NCBI GenBank assembly: GCA_027605045.1 | Contig: JAQFWX010000054.1 | Location: forward strand, 124,001 to 188,000 | Reading direction: 5' to 3' | Origin: Phallus indusiatus | Taxonomy: Eukaryota > Basidiomycota > Agaricomycetes > Phallales > Phallaceae | Length of the DNA: 64,000 nucleotides | In this document: piece after piece, positions 32,708 through 45,083 of the stretch | Numbering within the stretch: position 1 is the first letter of the stretch | Layout: the number at the start of each line of letters is the position of its first letter | The notes under the pieces: model-generated | Told to the model about the DNA's origin: nothing | Databases searched by the model: none | The model's input: the letters and a program-made list of their open reading frames with translations, nothing else | Made by a program: the position numbers and the translations under genes

Positions 32708-33750
32708 ATGGCAACATGGATTCAACACGTCATTTGTATTCTCGTAAAATCAGTGCTCATAATGAAAGGCAGGTTTACACAAAAGCTTAGCCTAATGCCT
32801 TTTCATTAATATATCGGAACTTTTGCTTAGGACTATTATACTAGCTGTCATTTTTGGAGTTATTGGTTCCATTGCTCTCCTTTTTACAATCTACTATATC
32901 GGCCGTCGTTATTTATCCCGCCAAAACCGTCCATCAACAGACTTGATAATAGAACGACCTATTGAAACCTCATCGCCCCCAAAACACGGATTTCCGGTAA
33001 TGAGAACAGTTTTACTCACTGCGTTCTGCCCCAGCCTGACGTGTTCCCTATTCGCAGCCGTCACCGCGTGCTACTGTTCCTAGTCTTGCACAACCTTATG
33101 AGCTTGCTCCCACAGTCGATGCGACTCCATCATTCGTCATTGATCACCCGTATGCCCACCCGTTTACGGGCAGAAACTCGACCGCCATGCTAAACCCGCA
33201 GCCAAATTCAGTGAGAACCGCGTCAACTACTGACTCGTCTTCCGTTGGGCCAAATAGCATCCAATCAATGCCACATCCGTATTCTTCACAGCAACACCAA
33301 ATCTTGCGTCGCGAAAACGCAGAAAATTCAGATTACCTCCGACCCACGTACAATAATAATAATACCCAACCCCGTTTCACCACGACCCTCACACCTCCAG
33401 ACGAAAATCAACAGTACGAATCATTCATGACCCCTGAAACACCTCGTTCTGTTACGTCGAAGGAACAAGGCTCTTCTTTACCTGGTCCAGAAACGCTAGG
33501 AAGTGGTATAAATACAACAGGTGCAACAGGATCTGGTGGATCAACTACGATCGAAAGGCGGAAAGAAACTAAAATAGATGGTCCGGCCGCTGCAACCACG
33601 AGTACTTTAATGCCTATATCACCGTCTTCGGCCTATTCAGACGACACGTTTCCTTCTATGTATTCGTATACATCAACATCTGGTCCCATTCCAATTCAAG
33701 AACTTCCCTCCCCTCACCCTCTCCTTGAACCGCATTCCCAATTTCGGTAA
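32708..33750 (+). CDS. Single-pass membrane protein with Ser/Thr/Pro-rich tail
   Basis: I predict a start at 32708 (MATWIQHVICILVKSV), joined by an intron (GTTTAC donor at about 32773, TTGCTTAG acceptor at about 32830) to TIILAVIFGVIGSIALL, a strong transmembrane helix with basic stop-transfer YYIGRRYLSRQ. A second intron (32997-33057) leads to a tail of about 230 residues rich in Ser, Thr, Pro, Asn and Gln without a known domain. The layout resembles the membrane protein at 1150-2181 (short outside, helix, long disordered inside), but I saw no real sequence identity. The first exon is the least certain part. Function unknown. Confidence 0.6.
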
Positions 33751-35401
33751 TGAGCGGGTTTATAAGTGATTTTCTTCTCTCGGCCGTCTCAGAAGATGTA
33801 TGTATAAATGTATGAATGTATATTATTACGTACATTCTCCCGATTGGGTAGGACTAAATTATGCGGGGAATCAGAATGAACGGACTCGGTTGCAACGAGG
33901 CAAGTTTTGATTACTGTACGGACTCTTTCGTTGTATTTATTTGTGTTGATGACCTCATGCACAAGTATATCCCTTTATATTTGAAAGAATAGTAAAAGAA
34001 AAGCCAGGGTTTGACTCAACTACGATACTTATTTACGCCGTAGTCCGAGGAAGCTTCGGACTTGAATTTATTCATCAAGTAGCGTGATTTCTTTGTGAAG
34101 GTTATTCTTCAATACAGTCAGATATATAATCGCAAGAGCTCAACATATTATGAATTAATTTGCAATTTCTTCCTTCTGAACAGAACTTTGTCTAGTTTAG
34201 CTCTTACAGGGCGCAACCTTTCGAAAATTTCACATTTGAGATTACTTGCTTCTTTTTACGAATCTCGGAATTCCTCCTAGTGGCTGAAGCAATCTGAGGG
34301 TCTGACGCAGTCTGCATAGGTGCAAATCCTGAGTTCTTATTGATACCGACCCGCTCATGTGCCAACCGTTTTGTCAGAACCAGAAGCTTTTAAATTTCTA
34401 ACTGGGAACTGATAACTTCTAGCATACTATTACACGTACGTAATGGCTAACAAAAGAGCTAACTGAAGCTCTCTTAAAATTAAATTATGCGTGGTACTGA
34501 GTAGATATACATATACATGATAACATGATCTTGATACGCCACGCGCCACCGTTGACGCGTTGACGAACTAGCGGAGATCCTGCAGCCGGTGAGTAACCTG
34601 AGCATTCAGTTTGAAAGTGCATCTCTTCAAATATAAAATGCCATTGACTTGGCGTAAATATGAACGGAGGTGCATATGTATTTAGTTTATGGTACACCTG
34701 ATGCTACTACTACTATATGTACTAATAGTAATAATATATATGCACATGTCGTCCTAGTAGTCTTCCTCGGCAAATGATCGGACGAGGTTTATAGTATTTA
34801 CATGTATATTTGAACTCCAATACATACTTAAGCTCAAGTGACTTGAAAACTTGTCCTAAACGGGCTCTCCTTTAAGACTTGCATAGTTTACGGCAGCGTC
34901 ACAAACACGTAGTCTGATCAATTAAACAAGATTCATGTTGAATAGTGCTTCAAGTTATTGGTCCCGATCAGATTTAAACCGAGTCTCGATTGGTCGACTC
35001 ATTAATCTCAACGAGGTAAGACATGTCAACACTGGTTTTTGGGTTCACAAAAGGATTCTATAGTGGTGGTTTTGGACAATGCTAAGGTACATTTGTTCAT
35101 CTTTGTGTACAAGCTAATCAGAACAGCGTCGTATTTACTATTATGAGCATAATTAAATGAGGATGCAAAAGAAAAGAAGACAGAAAAAGGAAAAATAACA
35201 AAAAGGTATCGAACAGAAATCGAAAGCAAATAAGAAGAAAAAAGATAAATGAATGATGAAAATGCAAGGGGGTGGGGGGTATGAGATAAGTTGGGAATAT
35301 ATAGAATAGATTTCATGATAAATAATCTACCCTCTGACGGACGAGGCTCAAATGAAGGATTTGTTGTTTGAGGCCTCTATACATAGAATAAAAACGTTTT
35401 T
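33751..35401. other. 1.65 kb gene-free AT-rich region
   Basis: This is the largest spacer in the window, between converging genes. Its open frames are short and AT-biased with no splice logic or known product. A short repeated motif, GTTGACGCGTTGACG, occurs near 34552-34566. I saw no transposon ends or RNA gene. Confidence 0.4.
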
Positions 35402-37603
35402 CTATAACTTTGCTTTTGGTATAACCGAGGTCGCCGCGTCCAGGTCCTTCTTCGCTCGTTCTCGGAGCTCGCGTCTCAAGATCTTTCCTGAAGGGCTTTT
35501 GGGTATCGATTCACAAAATACAACCCCGCCGGTCAAACGTTTATATGGCGCTAATCGAGCCGCCACAAATTCCTTTATCGAGGTATCTGTTACTCCCGGC
35601 CGGGTGGGTACCACGTACGCACGTGGATATTCTGTCGAATTTCTAAGGTGTTTGTGTGAGCATAAGCATAAACATAAACCATAAACGCTTCTTTCTGATT
35701 GCGTCGTGGAAAAACCCACATTGTTATTCCGATCACAGCCGCATCCGCAACATCTTCCGATTTCAGCAATAAATCTTCTAATTCTGCCGGAGCAACCTGG
35801 AACCCGTTGACTTTGATAAGTTCCTGAAGGATTTGAAAATTCCAAAGTCAAATTTAATTCCCTTCTGTTTCACATGAAGAAGTTCGTACCTTTTCGCGAT
35901 CGACGATGTAGAAAATGCCGTTGGGTTCAATATATCCCACATCCCCAGTACGGCACCAACCATCTGGAGTTAAAGTTTTCGCAGTCGCCTCTGGATTTCG
36001 CCAGTATCCACCAAAAACATTCGGACCCCGAATCCAAAACTCGCCTCGTTCATGATGGCCAACTGCTTTTCCGTCACTTTGCACGACCTTGGCTTCGACA
36101 TTCGGACAGAGTTTTCCAACACCGGTATGAGAAGGATCGTCCCATGCCCACCACGTGGCAGCCATCGTTGCTTCGCTTTGGCCCCACGCTTGGCGGATTT
36201 TAACTGTGCCTTGTGGATTGATGGCGAGTTCGGCCTCTGCCTGAACCTGGTCACCCAGAGGGGCACCACCAACCAACACATATTTAACGCACGTTAAATC
36301 GTATTTAGAGACGATTGGGGACTTGGCCAGCAAGACAGCAACCGGGGGTACGAATGAAAGAGAAGTTATCTGATATCTTTGGATCGAGGCTAAATATTGC
36401 TCAAAATCAAATTTGGGCATTACGTAGCATGTGTCGCCGGTCTTTGCTGATCGGATAAGGTGATGCTGTTGACCAACTGTATGCGTTTGGTTAATGGATG
36501 TCCGAACCATATAAAATAAAATACGAGACAGATCAAAATACGTACATCCGTGATAAAATGGTAAAAAGCAGATAAATGATTCTGGCCAAACTTTACCACC
36601 CGATGCTTTTACGCGACGATTGCCAACATCTCGAAGAGCGAGCATCTGCTCGGTGTGAGAAACGGTATTCCGATGCGATATCATGCATCCTTTGGGCAAC
36701 CCTGTGGTTCCACTGCTGTAATTAAGGGTGACAATACTATGTGTGGGTGTGTGGGATAAAAATAAGTGAATGAATGGAAGGAGTAAAATGAATGATATAT
36801 GGGGAGGAGAAAAGATGGTGTTTACGTTAGTCACGTGGACTTATATCTTCACAAAGAAGAGGAGCAAGTTTAACGCACGTCTTTGTTAGTTTTTCCTCAG
36901 AGGTGATGCGGTGCCAATCATATTCACCATATCGAAGGAGGTCGCCAAAAGTGGTATAGCCCGGAACAGAATTAATATCGAATAGGAACACGTTCTCCGG
37001 TGAGATACCGGCTTTGATAGCGCAAGAGCGAACAAGCTGAAATGATTCTTTGGCGGCGAAGGCTACTTTCGCGCCCGTGTTCGAGAGCTGGTGCCCAAGT
37101 TCTTTACATTCAATTGTAAGAAAATAGAGTCAAAGAATTCTCAAGGAAAGCCCGCGTGCGTACCCAGTTCACCGTAAGCAGTGTTGGCACCCGTGAAAAT
37201 AGCACCGGCGCATACAACTCCGAGATAGAACGCGGGATAATATATCTACATATGTATGAGAAAGTGGGTACTGCCGCGACTGACAACAATCTAACACACC
37301 GTATTTGTTGAGCTGAGAAAAACGACATCACCCTCAGAGATTTTGGCGCGTAGACGCAGGCCGTTTGCAAGACGCTTTGCTAGGGTGCGTAGTTGAAGGC
37401 CGGACACGTATTTGTTAGGGTCGGTGTAATCGACAAACACGGGTTTGGAAAGATCATATGATGGATTATCTGAGAGACACAGCAGCAGTGAATAATCAAC
37501 AAAGAGGTCTTTATTAAGAGTGCCCGTTATTTGACATACCGAACAGCCAAGTGAGGAGATCCTGATTGGGAATTGGAATAGAATACTCCGACTTGAAGAG
37601 CAT
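35402..37603 (-). CDS. Peroxisomal acyl/aryl-CoA ligase (4CL-like, ANL superfamily)
   Basis: Adenylate-forming ligase that activates a carboxylic acid with ATP and joins it to CoA. The start MLFKSEYSIPIPNQDLLTW is at 37603. The AMP-binding core shows YSSGTTGLPKGCMISHRN (near 36700), VGGAPLGDQV, RQAWGQSEATM and GWCRTGDVGYIEPNG. The C-terminal lid includes VNGFQVAPAELEDLL and SPSGKILRRELRE with the catalytic Lys. The last three residues are AKL, a type-1 peroxisomal targeting signal, so it probably works in peroxisomes. The type is closest to 4-coumarate-CoA ligase-like fungal enzymes; the substrate cannot be read from sequence. About five introns. No polyketide or peptide synthase lies nearby. 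Confidence 0.88.
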
Positions 37604-37648
37604 TTCAGCTGTAGCACTCGGGGGTGTATGACGCAGCGGTGGTGAGCC

Positions 37649-37722
37649 GGGAAAAAAAAATAAGAAAGAAAAGAAAAAAAGAAAGAGAGAGAAAGGGGAG
37701 AAAAGTCTGGAGGGGGGAGAGA
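37649..37722 (-). promoter_or_regulatory. Polypyrimidine tract before the ligase gene
   Basis: On the plus strand this is an almost unbroken A/G tract, so it is C/T on the coding strand of the ligase gene. It ends about 45 bp upstream of the ATG. CT-rich blocks at this place are common fungal transcription-start elements. Confidence 0.5.
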
Positions 37723-38620
37723 CGAGTGCGTTTAAAAGAAGCATGCGCATGTCAGACGTTTAAATAAGTGGTAAGCATTCAGTGGAAAGGGCCCGGGGAA
37801 AGACACCGAAAAGGGACAAGTGTGTGCGTCGGGCTTAGCCTAGGCGACTAGTAACTGTCAAAGGGACAGGATATTATTATAAAAATTTAGTTCACAAAAA
37901 AAATACTCCAAAAAAAAATAGCGAAAGGAACAGAAAGAAAGAAGCTCTCTGCGCGAAGGAGCCTATAAGTTGATCCATACTAAACTAAGCTCGAAAATCT
38001 AAATAAACTGAATTACCCGTCTTTTGGCGTCGCAAGGCCGGGCGTATATTCATTCTCTCAGGCCTCAGGGAGGAAAAAATAAAAATTTTCAAATTAATAT
38101 TTTATATTAAATTCGTGTGCATCTCGCTACGCACGGCAAGCCAAAGCCCATCTCGTCGTCATCGACCAGCGTCGACGTCTCACGACGACTGCCAACGGGG
38201 GTCACTACGTAGTGTCACAATTCATCATTTGAGATTGGGTTCTATACACTTGGGGGACTCTCTGCGCACCCATCCCAACTTGTTCCGACATGCGCTTCGA
38301 CTTCCATCAATTACTACTGGTTATTCCTCAGCCAAATTTCACCACGTTCTAGAGTCTTTTTGCGCCAAAAGAAAAGAATCGAAACAAAAAAAAGGAAGAA
38401 GAAGAGAGAGAAAACATTGTAAGAGAGCACAAAGCAAGAAAAAAAAACACATTATTTGGCAGAGAACACCCCCATTTCCGTGGCAATCCTTCAACGGAAC
38501 ACCTACACAACTACAAATTATGAAATTTATTATATCCGAGAACAAAAATAAGGTTCTGCCGATCACCAGTGCTTTAGAACTTCCAATCGCTTTCCACGTC
38601 CATTGCCCAAGGGACTGATA
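37723..38620. other. Intergenic region with purine-rich tracts
   Basis: Nearly 900 bp between the ligase promoter and the 3' end of TOP1, both on the minus strand. A second A/G-rich block lies at 38360-38450. A plus-strand frame (38115-38618) crosses this block; its product is low-complexity Lys/Arg/Ser and I do not accept it as a gene. Confidence 0.4.
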
Positions 38621-38708
38621 TCAAAAAAAAGGAAAAAAAGAAAACCGCCGCTTAGCAAAAATTCTCACTGCGAAAAGGAAACCAAGCCCCGTAACGCGAC
38701 TGGCACTC

Positions 38709-41700
38709 TTACTCACATTTAGTAAGCAACGATTTGGAAAACAACTTCTCGATCGGAAAATCGTGTTTTTTACACCACGCGGCTGTGATCCTGTGTTTCC
38801 AACAGATTAGCCATCCTTAAAAAAGAAGGGACATATCCCAAAGGATACACGGAAGCCTACTTGCCTTGGATCTAAGTAATTGATTTTACTAGAAGAGAAA
38901 AAATCATCAACAAACAAACGCCCAACACAGACTTTGGTCCATTCATAGCTCACCTGGTTCCTAAGCTCACTTCCTTCCCTTCCTCCCGGTCTACCATTTG
39001 CAGCTTAAACGACTTGATCTTCTCGTCTAATTTATTAATCGTGTCCTGAATCTTCTCCACCGTGTGTCCTTTTTTCGGCTCTATCTGAGTTTGCCCTCGT
39101 TCCTTCCTCCGTTCCTCGAATTCCTCCTTGATCGCCTTTATCCGGTCCTTCAAGACGTTATCTCCATGAGGACTTTTCCCATCCGCCTCTAATTTCTCGT
39201 TATCTTTAGCGAACTTCTTCTCTGCTTTTTCTAATTCTTTTTTTCCCACTCATCTTCGTATTTCTCTATCCATTCTTCGTCTAAATCCGACTCAGGCGTT
39301 GACCACGGTGCCTTCTTTTTCAGCTTCGGCTCTAGTGAGAACATCTCATGACGCGCCTTCATCCGTTGGTATTTAAACCCTCGAATCTGATAGATAAAAA
39401 ATGAGAGATAAAATATATGTACAGCGATAATTTATACCGACTTTGTCATTCATCTTCTCCATGGAACCAGCATGACTTTTTGGCACTGTCCGTTGATGGT
39501 TACAAAGGATAGCCACCATGCGATTGGCTTTGTTGTATGCGTTGTGAAGTTCTTGAATGGTTGTCGTATCCGGTGTATTATTATCCAATTGGTCCTGAAA
39601 GGTAATTGATGCATTGTATGTACGGAATACCTTGGCCGTTAAACCTTTCATGTACGACGAGAGATGCTTATTCAGCGATGTGGTCTAAGGGCCGGGGGTC
39701 GAAAACTCTAACAAAAGAAAGAAGAGAGAATAAAAGACACGCACGTTGACGCGATCGAATAATAAGTCTTCATCAGTCTTGGTGTCGCACTTGAAGATCC
39801 GAATGTTCCTAAACACTTGGTCATCGACTTCAACCGTGTTATAATATCTAATCGAGTCCTTTCCCAGAAAGTCAAAGACGAGTTTGTTGGGGGGAGCAAG
39901 GTTACATGTTCGCAGCGCAAAGAACAGCAGCCCACAGTGTCAGCTTCGTCCTCCCCTTCTCGTTACCAGCACGCAAGGCTAGTTTGTCGATGAAATACAT
40001 CGCCGTAGCACGTTGACGATCTGCCATCACTTTCGACTTCAAATCTTGATTGTAGTCTTTTCGGATAGTAGCTACGTATTTCTAAAATATACCCATGTCA
40101 GAAACCGCAATACATATCGATACATCAAAGAATTCTCCCAAACCTTGAGTTCGCGAGCTTTCTCGAACTTTAGCATGTCACTTTGTCCCTTTAATGAGCT
40201 GCCAGCGGCTAGGAACACATATTTGAGTTGTCCGTTGACATTTTCCTTCCAATTTGCCAGCCAAGTCACCGTATCGTCATTAACAACGGCCTTCCATGTT
40301 CCGGGTACGTTGGGAACAGGGATCGGCACTCCCTTGGCAATATTGATAGTAATGTCTTCTGGTTTCACCCGCAACTGTGAAAAGAACGACAGTCAACAGT
40401 AGCACAGAAAGAATAATCAACACAAACCTTTAGTGCCCCCTTCTTTGGATGCTCTCCACGTCCTCGGAACAGACCTGGAGGTTCAATCCTAAAGTTCCCA
40501 ACTTTCTCCTTGCGAGCGTCAAGAAGACAAGTCTTGTAAGGTTCTTCAAGCTTGTCTTTCGCAACTTTAGCAGCCTTTTTCTCGGCGGTAGTCATTGCTT
40601 TCTTCTTCGCTCGCTCTGCTTCATAATAGTTGAACATGGGGGTGAAATCGCAGTCTTCAAACTTTGTTATCTGTACTCCATCCCTCTGGAAGACAGGGAA
40701 ATCGGTTGGAGGAAATTAATTAACAAGCGTCTGATCCTCACCGGTGGAAAATCTTGCAAGACCGCCTTGAAATCATTGAAAAAGTTCTTTTGGAAAGTCG
40801 CGTTTTCGGCGTGTTCGGTGTTCAACATCGCGCCGAAAAAGCCTGCAATCTCTTCCGATTCGGGAGGCAAGTCCACGGGTTTACCTAGAAGAGCGAAGAT
40901 AAATCGACGCATCAATCCTGAGAATAAAAAAAGGCCTACCATTGTACTTCATCTTGACATCAGATGGTAGCGGTGTATACAAAGGAGGGAACAGCACTCC
41001 GTTGTGCTCCAGCCTTTTCCATTTCACTGAACCGTCGCCTTCAATATCTGCTGGAACGTCCCACCAACGGAACACTTCCTCTTCCTCCTCCTCTTCTTTT
41101 TTCTTCTTAGGAGATTTATTCTCCTCCATAGTCTTTTCTTTTTTCTTCGACGTAGACGCTTTCTCCTTTCCTTTCGATTTAGCCGATTTTTTCGAGACTT
41201 TATCTACTTCCATATTATCATCATCATCACCACTTTCTTCCTCAACCTTGGCCTTCACTTTGCTACGACCATTAGTGGCTCTAGCGGCTGGTTTCCTCGG
41301 TTTAGCCAGGGGCAAATCATCATCAGAAGTTTCTTCAGCCTCCTCCGATGCTGCCTGTTTAACCTTCGTCCGTTTCCTGACGGGTCGTGATTTAGGGTCG
41401 GGCTTCGAGGCTTTCTTTAGAGGCACATCGGGTTCGGATGAATTCCTCTCATCGTGTGACTGAGACATATTTAGGCTCCCATTCGCGCCGTTGCCCATGG
41501 ATGGCTTGACATTAAACGAAGCCAGCGGAAGGTCGTCCTCAGACTCGGAAGTAAAAACCGCCTTTCGTTTGAGTAATAAGGACTTCCTCTTCACATGCTA
41601 GCCGGAGTGTACAGGGTGAAAAGTGTCAATATATGTTGAGTGACGCAAAAGCAGACCAAAAGAGCACAGGAGCAGAACGAGGCAGCAGTGTGTGTGTTGC

Positions 41701-41881
41701 GTAATTGAAGTAGGGGGAAAAATAAAACATGTTCGTAAGCTCAAGTGGACGGGTAAAAAGCCACTTCAAAATGAGAAAAACGCACAAATGTATCAGAATC
41801 GTCTGCGTCGATGTTCATGGAGACACGAGACTCAGTGGCGACCGTCGCGCGAAGGGGCTTGTCATCTTCGGAATCAGACAT
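38709..41881 (-). CDS. TOP1: DNA topoisomerase I (type IB)
   Basis: Relaxes supercoils by transient single-strand nicking in the nucleus. The start [14 protein letters not shown] leads into a Lys/Ser/Glu-rich disordered N-terminus (to about 41060). The core shows [68 protein letters not shown] and [22 protein letters not shown] coiled linker follows (39000-39250), and the active-site tyrosine lies in SKINYLDPR (codon 38876-38878). The next intron (38791-38864) starts with GC, not GT. The frame can stop at 38709 (ending TKCE); a GTGAGT donor two codons before may instead splice to a stop at 38621. About ten introns. Confidence 0.9.
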
Positions 41882-42212
41882 GGCTTTCTAGGTGTGGCTG
41901 TGTCAATTGGGAGGAAAAGAGAGAGGAGTGAATCGTTTGGATGATCGAAGGAAGAGGGAAATATAATTGATGAAGAATTCAAGCCGCCGTAAATTTCCAC
42001 GCCACGTAACACTTAAGTCCAGAGTGCCTACCCTAAAGATCACGTGTCCACGTCCCTCAGCTGTCGTCCGACTGGTCCCGTCACAGTCTCCGTCCTAATC
42101 TTGCACTCGAGCTTTTTGTTCTCTGCCCGTCGTTGTCCTAATCACCCTCTCTGTGCGTTCCGGGATATCTCATAACGTTTATTCTTAGACATTTATGCTT
42201 AGGTAACACACT
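41882..42212. promoter_or_regulatory. Divergent promoter, TOP1 / complex I subunit
   Basis: This 331 bp spacer separates divergent start codons. It contains GATCACGTGTCCACGTCC near 42038-42055, with a CACGTG E-box that bHLH-type factors could recognise. A CT-rich leader precedes the plus-strand start. Confidence 0.5.
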
Positions 42213-42404
42213 ATGCCCCTTCCACTATACCGTGACCCTTGGGCAAAGCGGGAAGCCTGGCGCAAGCACCCCGTTTTTTCCAACCGCGCAATGTTCAGCA
42301 GTCTATTCCCTGGCTTCGGTATAGCGGTGGTCGCTTTTACTGCCTATGTCGTTTACGACAACTTGATTCAATCGCGTGGTGGAAAAACGTCGAAGCATCA
42401 CTAA
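42213..42404 (+). CDS. NADH dehydrogenase complex I small subunit (NDUFB3/B12-like)
   Basis: A small intron-less frame of 63 residues begins MPLPLYRDPWAKREAWRKHP. The RDPWxxREAWRxHP start followed by NRAMF and a single hydrophobic helix (about 29-48, FPGFGIAVVAFTAYVVYD) is the pattern of the B12/NDUFB3 accessory subunit of mitochondrial complex I. This subunit spans the inner membrane and has no cleavable presequence. It ends in a short basic tail. Length is normal for fungal members. Confidence 0.8.
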   Translation: MPLPLYRDPWAKREAWRKHPVFSNRAMFSSLFPGFGIAVVAFTAYVVYDNLIQSRGGKTSKHH

Positions 42405-42474
42405 TTAGGCTAGGTGCAAAATATAAAAACGTTATTTTAGTTGAAGCGGCGAAGTACTATCAATATATGGGAAG

Positions 42475-44278
42475 TTATTGAGGTACGCCAATGTGTTTGT
42501 TGAATCCTGCAAAGTATTTCTCTCTAAAATCTCGGTGTGCAGGTACATGATTCATATCCTTCACGTCGGACTGTCGTGGACTTAGATCAGGCGCTTCTAA
42601 TGCAATCTCTATCGTTTTTACCATCGTTATAAGCTGTAATTTAGAGGGAAAAAAACAGTTGTATAAAGCCGCAGTCAAATTATACCATCAGTACTTACCC
42701 TTCTGCCCCACGCGCCGAAATTTTCCAGCGAGTTGTCAACTACCTCCATGCCTTCCACTACTGGGATGTCGACCTCCTTATATTCTTCAGTGACCGTCGG
42801 TAAGAAGAAAACTAAACGGCCTCCAGGTTTTAACAGATAGCGAGCTAAAGTAACGAGATCAAGGGCCAGCACAGACAACTCATATGGATGTGTCGGCGGT
42901 ATGTATGTCTCGGGACTTCAACTTACTATTATGAATTCAGGATCGATGGGAAACACTCACTCTTTCATTGCTGTGACCGAATCTCTTAGCGAAATGCCAG
43001 GCTTACGACCCAGGCGCTTGGCACCAGCACGTACACCATAAGGCGGATCCGTAACAATCGCATCAAATATCCCTCCACATCTCCATGGGTTATTCGTGAG
43101 ATCAAATGTCACTAAATCCAGTATTTTATGGGCAATATTGTATTGACCAGCGGACCTGACCACTCCAGGCGTTTTCTCTTGTAATGAAGTTCATTGATTG
43201 ATCAATTCGATGTAAGTTAAAAAGACCATTTACCTCGTCCGCGCATTTGTCTCCCATCAATATCTGAGCCGATGACGAAGGCGCCGAACTCCGCCACGGT
43301 CTATATCAAATTTAGTCCAGCAGTGTTCCGCAATCTATAGGAGAAAGACACATACATATAGCATACTTCCAGTTCCTGCGAAAGGATCGTACATTAGCTT
43401 GCCGGGCTTGGACTCAAAACGTCCATTGGATTGATATATTAGCGAGAGAATACAGAAAGAAAACTTGCCAACTCACTAAAGTCTGGTTTGCCATTAAAAG
43501 AGACATTTCCGCATCCATACTGGTATTCCCATAATATGCTCGTTTCTTCACATCATATTTTTGAATGAGCCCTCTCGCTTCACCTAATGCGATCTAAACA
43601 ATTAGCCCTATTCGATGCCCAGATCGCAGACGGACATACCAATCTCCCGAAATATACGCATAGGAAGTTGCCATCGCCTTCGTATCTCGGACGTAGGGAC
43701 CCTTTCCCTTTGGGACCATCTAGTACAACATCACGCATCAGATCTTAGATAGCGCATAAATGCATCTGTTGACGCACATTCCTCAAAACAACAAAACTCC
43801 TGCTCCGGATTTACGAGGTCAATGCTCCCTTTCAAAGCCATATATGAAAAACGCTCAACAACTTCCCGCTGCCGACGTTTAGGTATTGTCTGGTTATATC
43901 CGGTTACAGAAAATTTCCATGTTATGCCATTTTCGAATGGACTCCACAAGCGCTTTTGGTCCAGATTTCTTGCATGCAACTCTTCATATGATGATCCGGA
44001 GGCGTAGAATTCAAGAACTGACCTAAAGATGTTTCGCTTGGGTGTCAAACCATAATCATTTAAGATAAGCGTTCTACAGACTTGATCAAAACGCAACGTT
44101 TTGCGAGCATTCGAGCATGCTCCATTTCCTCGACTTCCACTACTATGAAGGGTCGGCTCACATCCGGATTTTGAGGAAGTTTTGTCTCAAACCCAAATGT
44201 CTTTGACACAGATAACAATTCGGGAATACGGAACTCAGGATGTGTTTGTGCAAATCGTATGAGCACCTGAATAGCCAT
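42475..44278 (-). CDS. TRM11: tRNA (guanine-N2) methyltransferase catalytic subunit Trm11
   Basis: Methylates G10 of tRNAs to m2G together with Trm112. The start MAIQVLIRFAQTHPEFRIPE matches the N-terminal THUMP-like part. SAM-dependent methyltransferase motifs follow: ASAYISGDW/LVPKGKGPYVRDT region near 43650-43720, then KLMYDPFAGTGSML near 43380-43410, GGIFDAIVTDPPYGVRAGAK with the catalytic DPPY (about 43020-43070), and RYLLKPGGRLVFFLPTVTEEY. The end is FREKYFAGFNKHIGVPQ. Several introns of about 55 bp separate the blocks. The ATG lies 121 bp from the divergent SWIM-protein start. Confidence 0.88.
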
Positions 44279-44399
44279 GAGCGTAGTAGGACTACGATGA
44301 TAATTCAATAGACATTCTATGGGCGCTTATGCATCCGTCATCTTACTGTCAAGCTCAACTCAAGTTCAATCCCATGAAATAAAAATAGATTAGTGAACA
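44279..44399. promoter_or_regulatory. 121 bp bidirectional promoter, TRM11 / SWIM protein
   Basis: Two divergent start codons are separated by 121 bp. The sequence contains GTCAAGCTCAACTCAAGTTCAATC, short near-repeats of CTCAA. No other motif is supported. Confidence 0.5.
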
Positions 44400-44978
44400 A
44401 TGTCCGAAACAAGTTTTCGAGATATTATACAATGGACAATAGATGCGCTTGATTCAAGTATTTATTCCATGCCGTCGTTCCCACTTACGCTGACTGCTTT
44501 ACAGTGAAATCTGAAGATTCTTGGATTGAAGCCCTCGGGATTCTTATTCCAGAGAGCATTATCGTTGCGGCATTTGATATTCTCGATAGACGGAGAGGTG
44601 GGTCTCATAAATTCGAATTTCTAAAAGGTCTTTCCGATACCAAGGTTTCTACTAGTGTTGAAGCTTACGACGCCAGGGGGTCGTTTCCTTTATCATGTCG
44701 AAGGTTCGTCGAAGACGTATCCAGTTCTGACAGATCTACCATCGCCAAAGCCGGACTATTGCTCTTGTTATGCTTTCATGTATAACGTTCTTATAAACAA
44801 AAATCAAACTATGGTGGGCTGCTTTCGCTTTAACAAACTTGCAATTATTGATGGCCCACAGTGTAAGCATATACTAGCAGTGTTGTTAGCCTCAAAGTTA
44901 GGCAAATTCACCGAAAGAGCAGCCACACTGGATGAAATTGCATTTATGATGTTTAAAGCGAATGAAGATAACAGTTAA
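44400..44978 (+). CDS. SWIM zinc-finger protein, Shu2/SWS1-like
   Basis: Three exons encode a short protein starting MSETSFRDIIQWTIDALDS. The first intron (GTATTTATTC to TTTACAG) restores MKSEDSWIEALGIL, and the second joins DILDRRR to VLKLTTPGGRFLYHVEG. The last exon carries a SWIM finger: CSCYAFMYNVL, then PQCKHILAVLLA, giving C-x-C ... C-x-H. A small protein with one SWIM finger in this layout matches Shu2/SWS1, partner of Rad51 paralogs in homologous recombination (Shu complex). The assignment rests on the finger and layout; other SWIM families are possible. Confidence 0.75.
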
Positions 44979-45083
44979 AAGTCCTAGTCCAGAAATATGT
45001 AAATCTTCAATATTTTGAATACAAAGTAAGCGATATAAGTGTGTCATGCTTCTGATTGTACAGTTGCTTTATAGAATTGTTAG

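Noticed and set aside
33751..35401. Possible transposon or ncRNA in the largest spacer
   Set aside because: No terminal repeats, coding remnants or structured RNA pattern could be found by eye.
35402..37603. Secondary-metabolite gene cluster around the adenylate-forming enzyme
   Set aside because: No polyketide synthase, peptide synthetase, terpene cyclase, P450 or transporter lies nearby.
38115..38618. Plus-strand open frame of 167 codons
   Set aside because: The product is low-complexity Lys/Arg/Ser from a purine tract, with no domain and no splice signals; it lies in the TOP1 3' flank.
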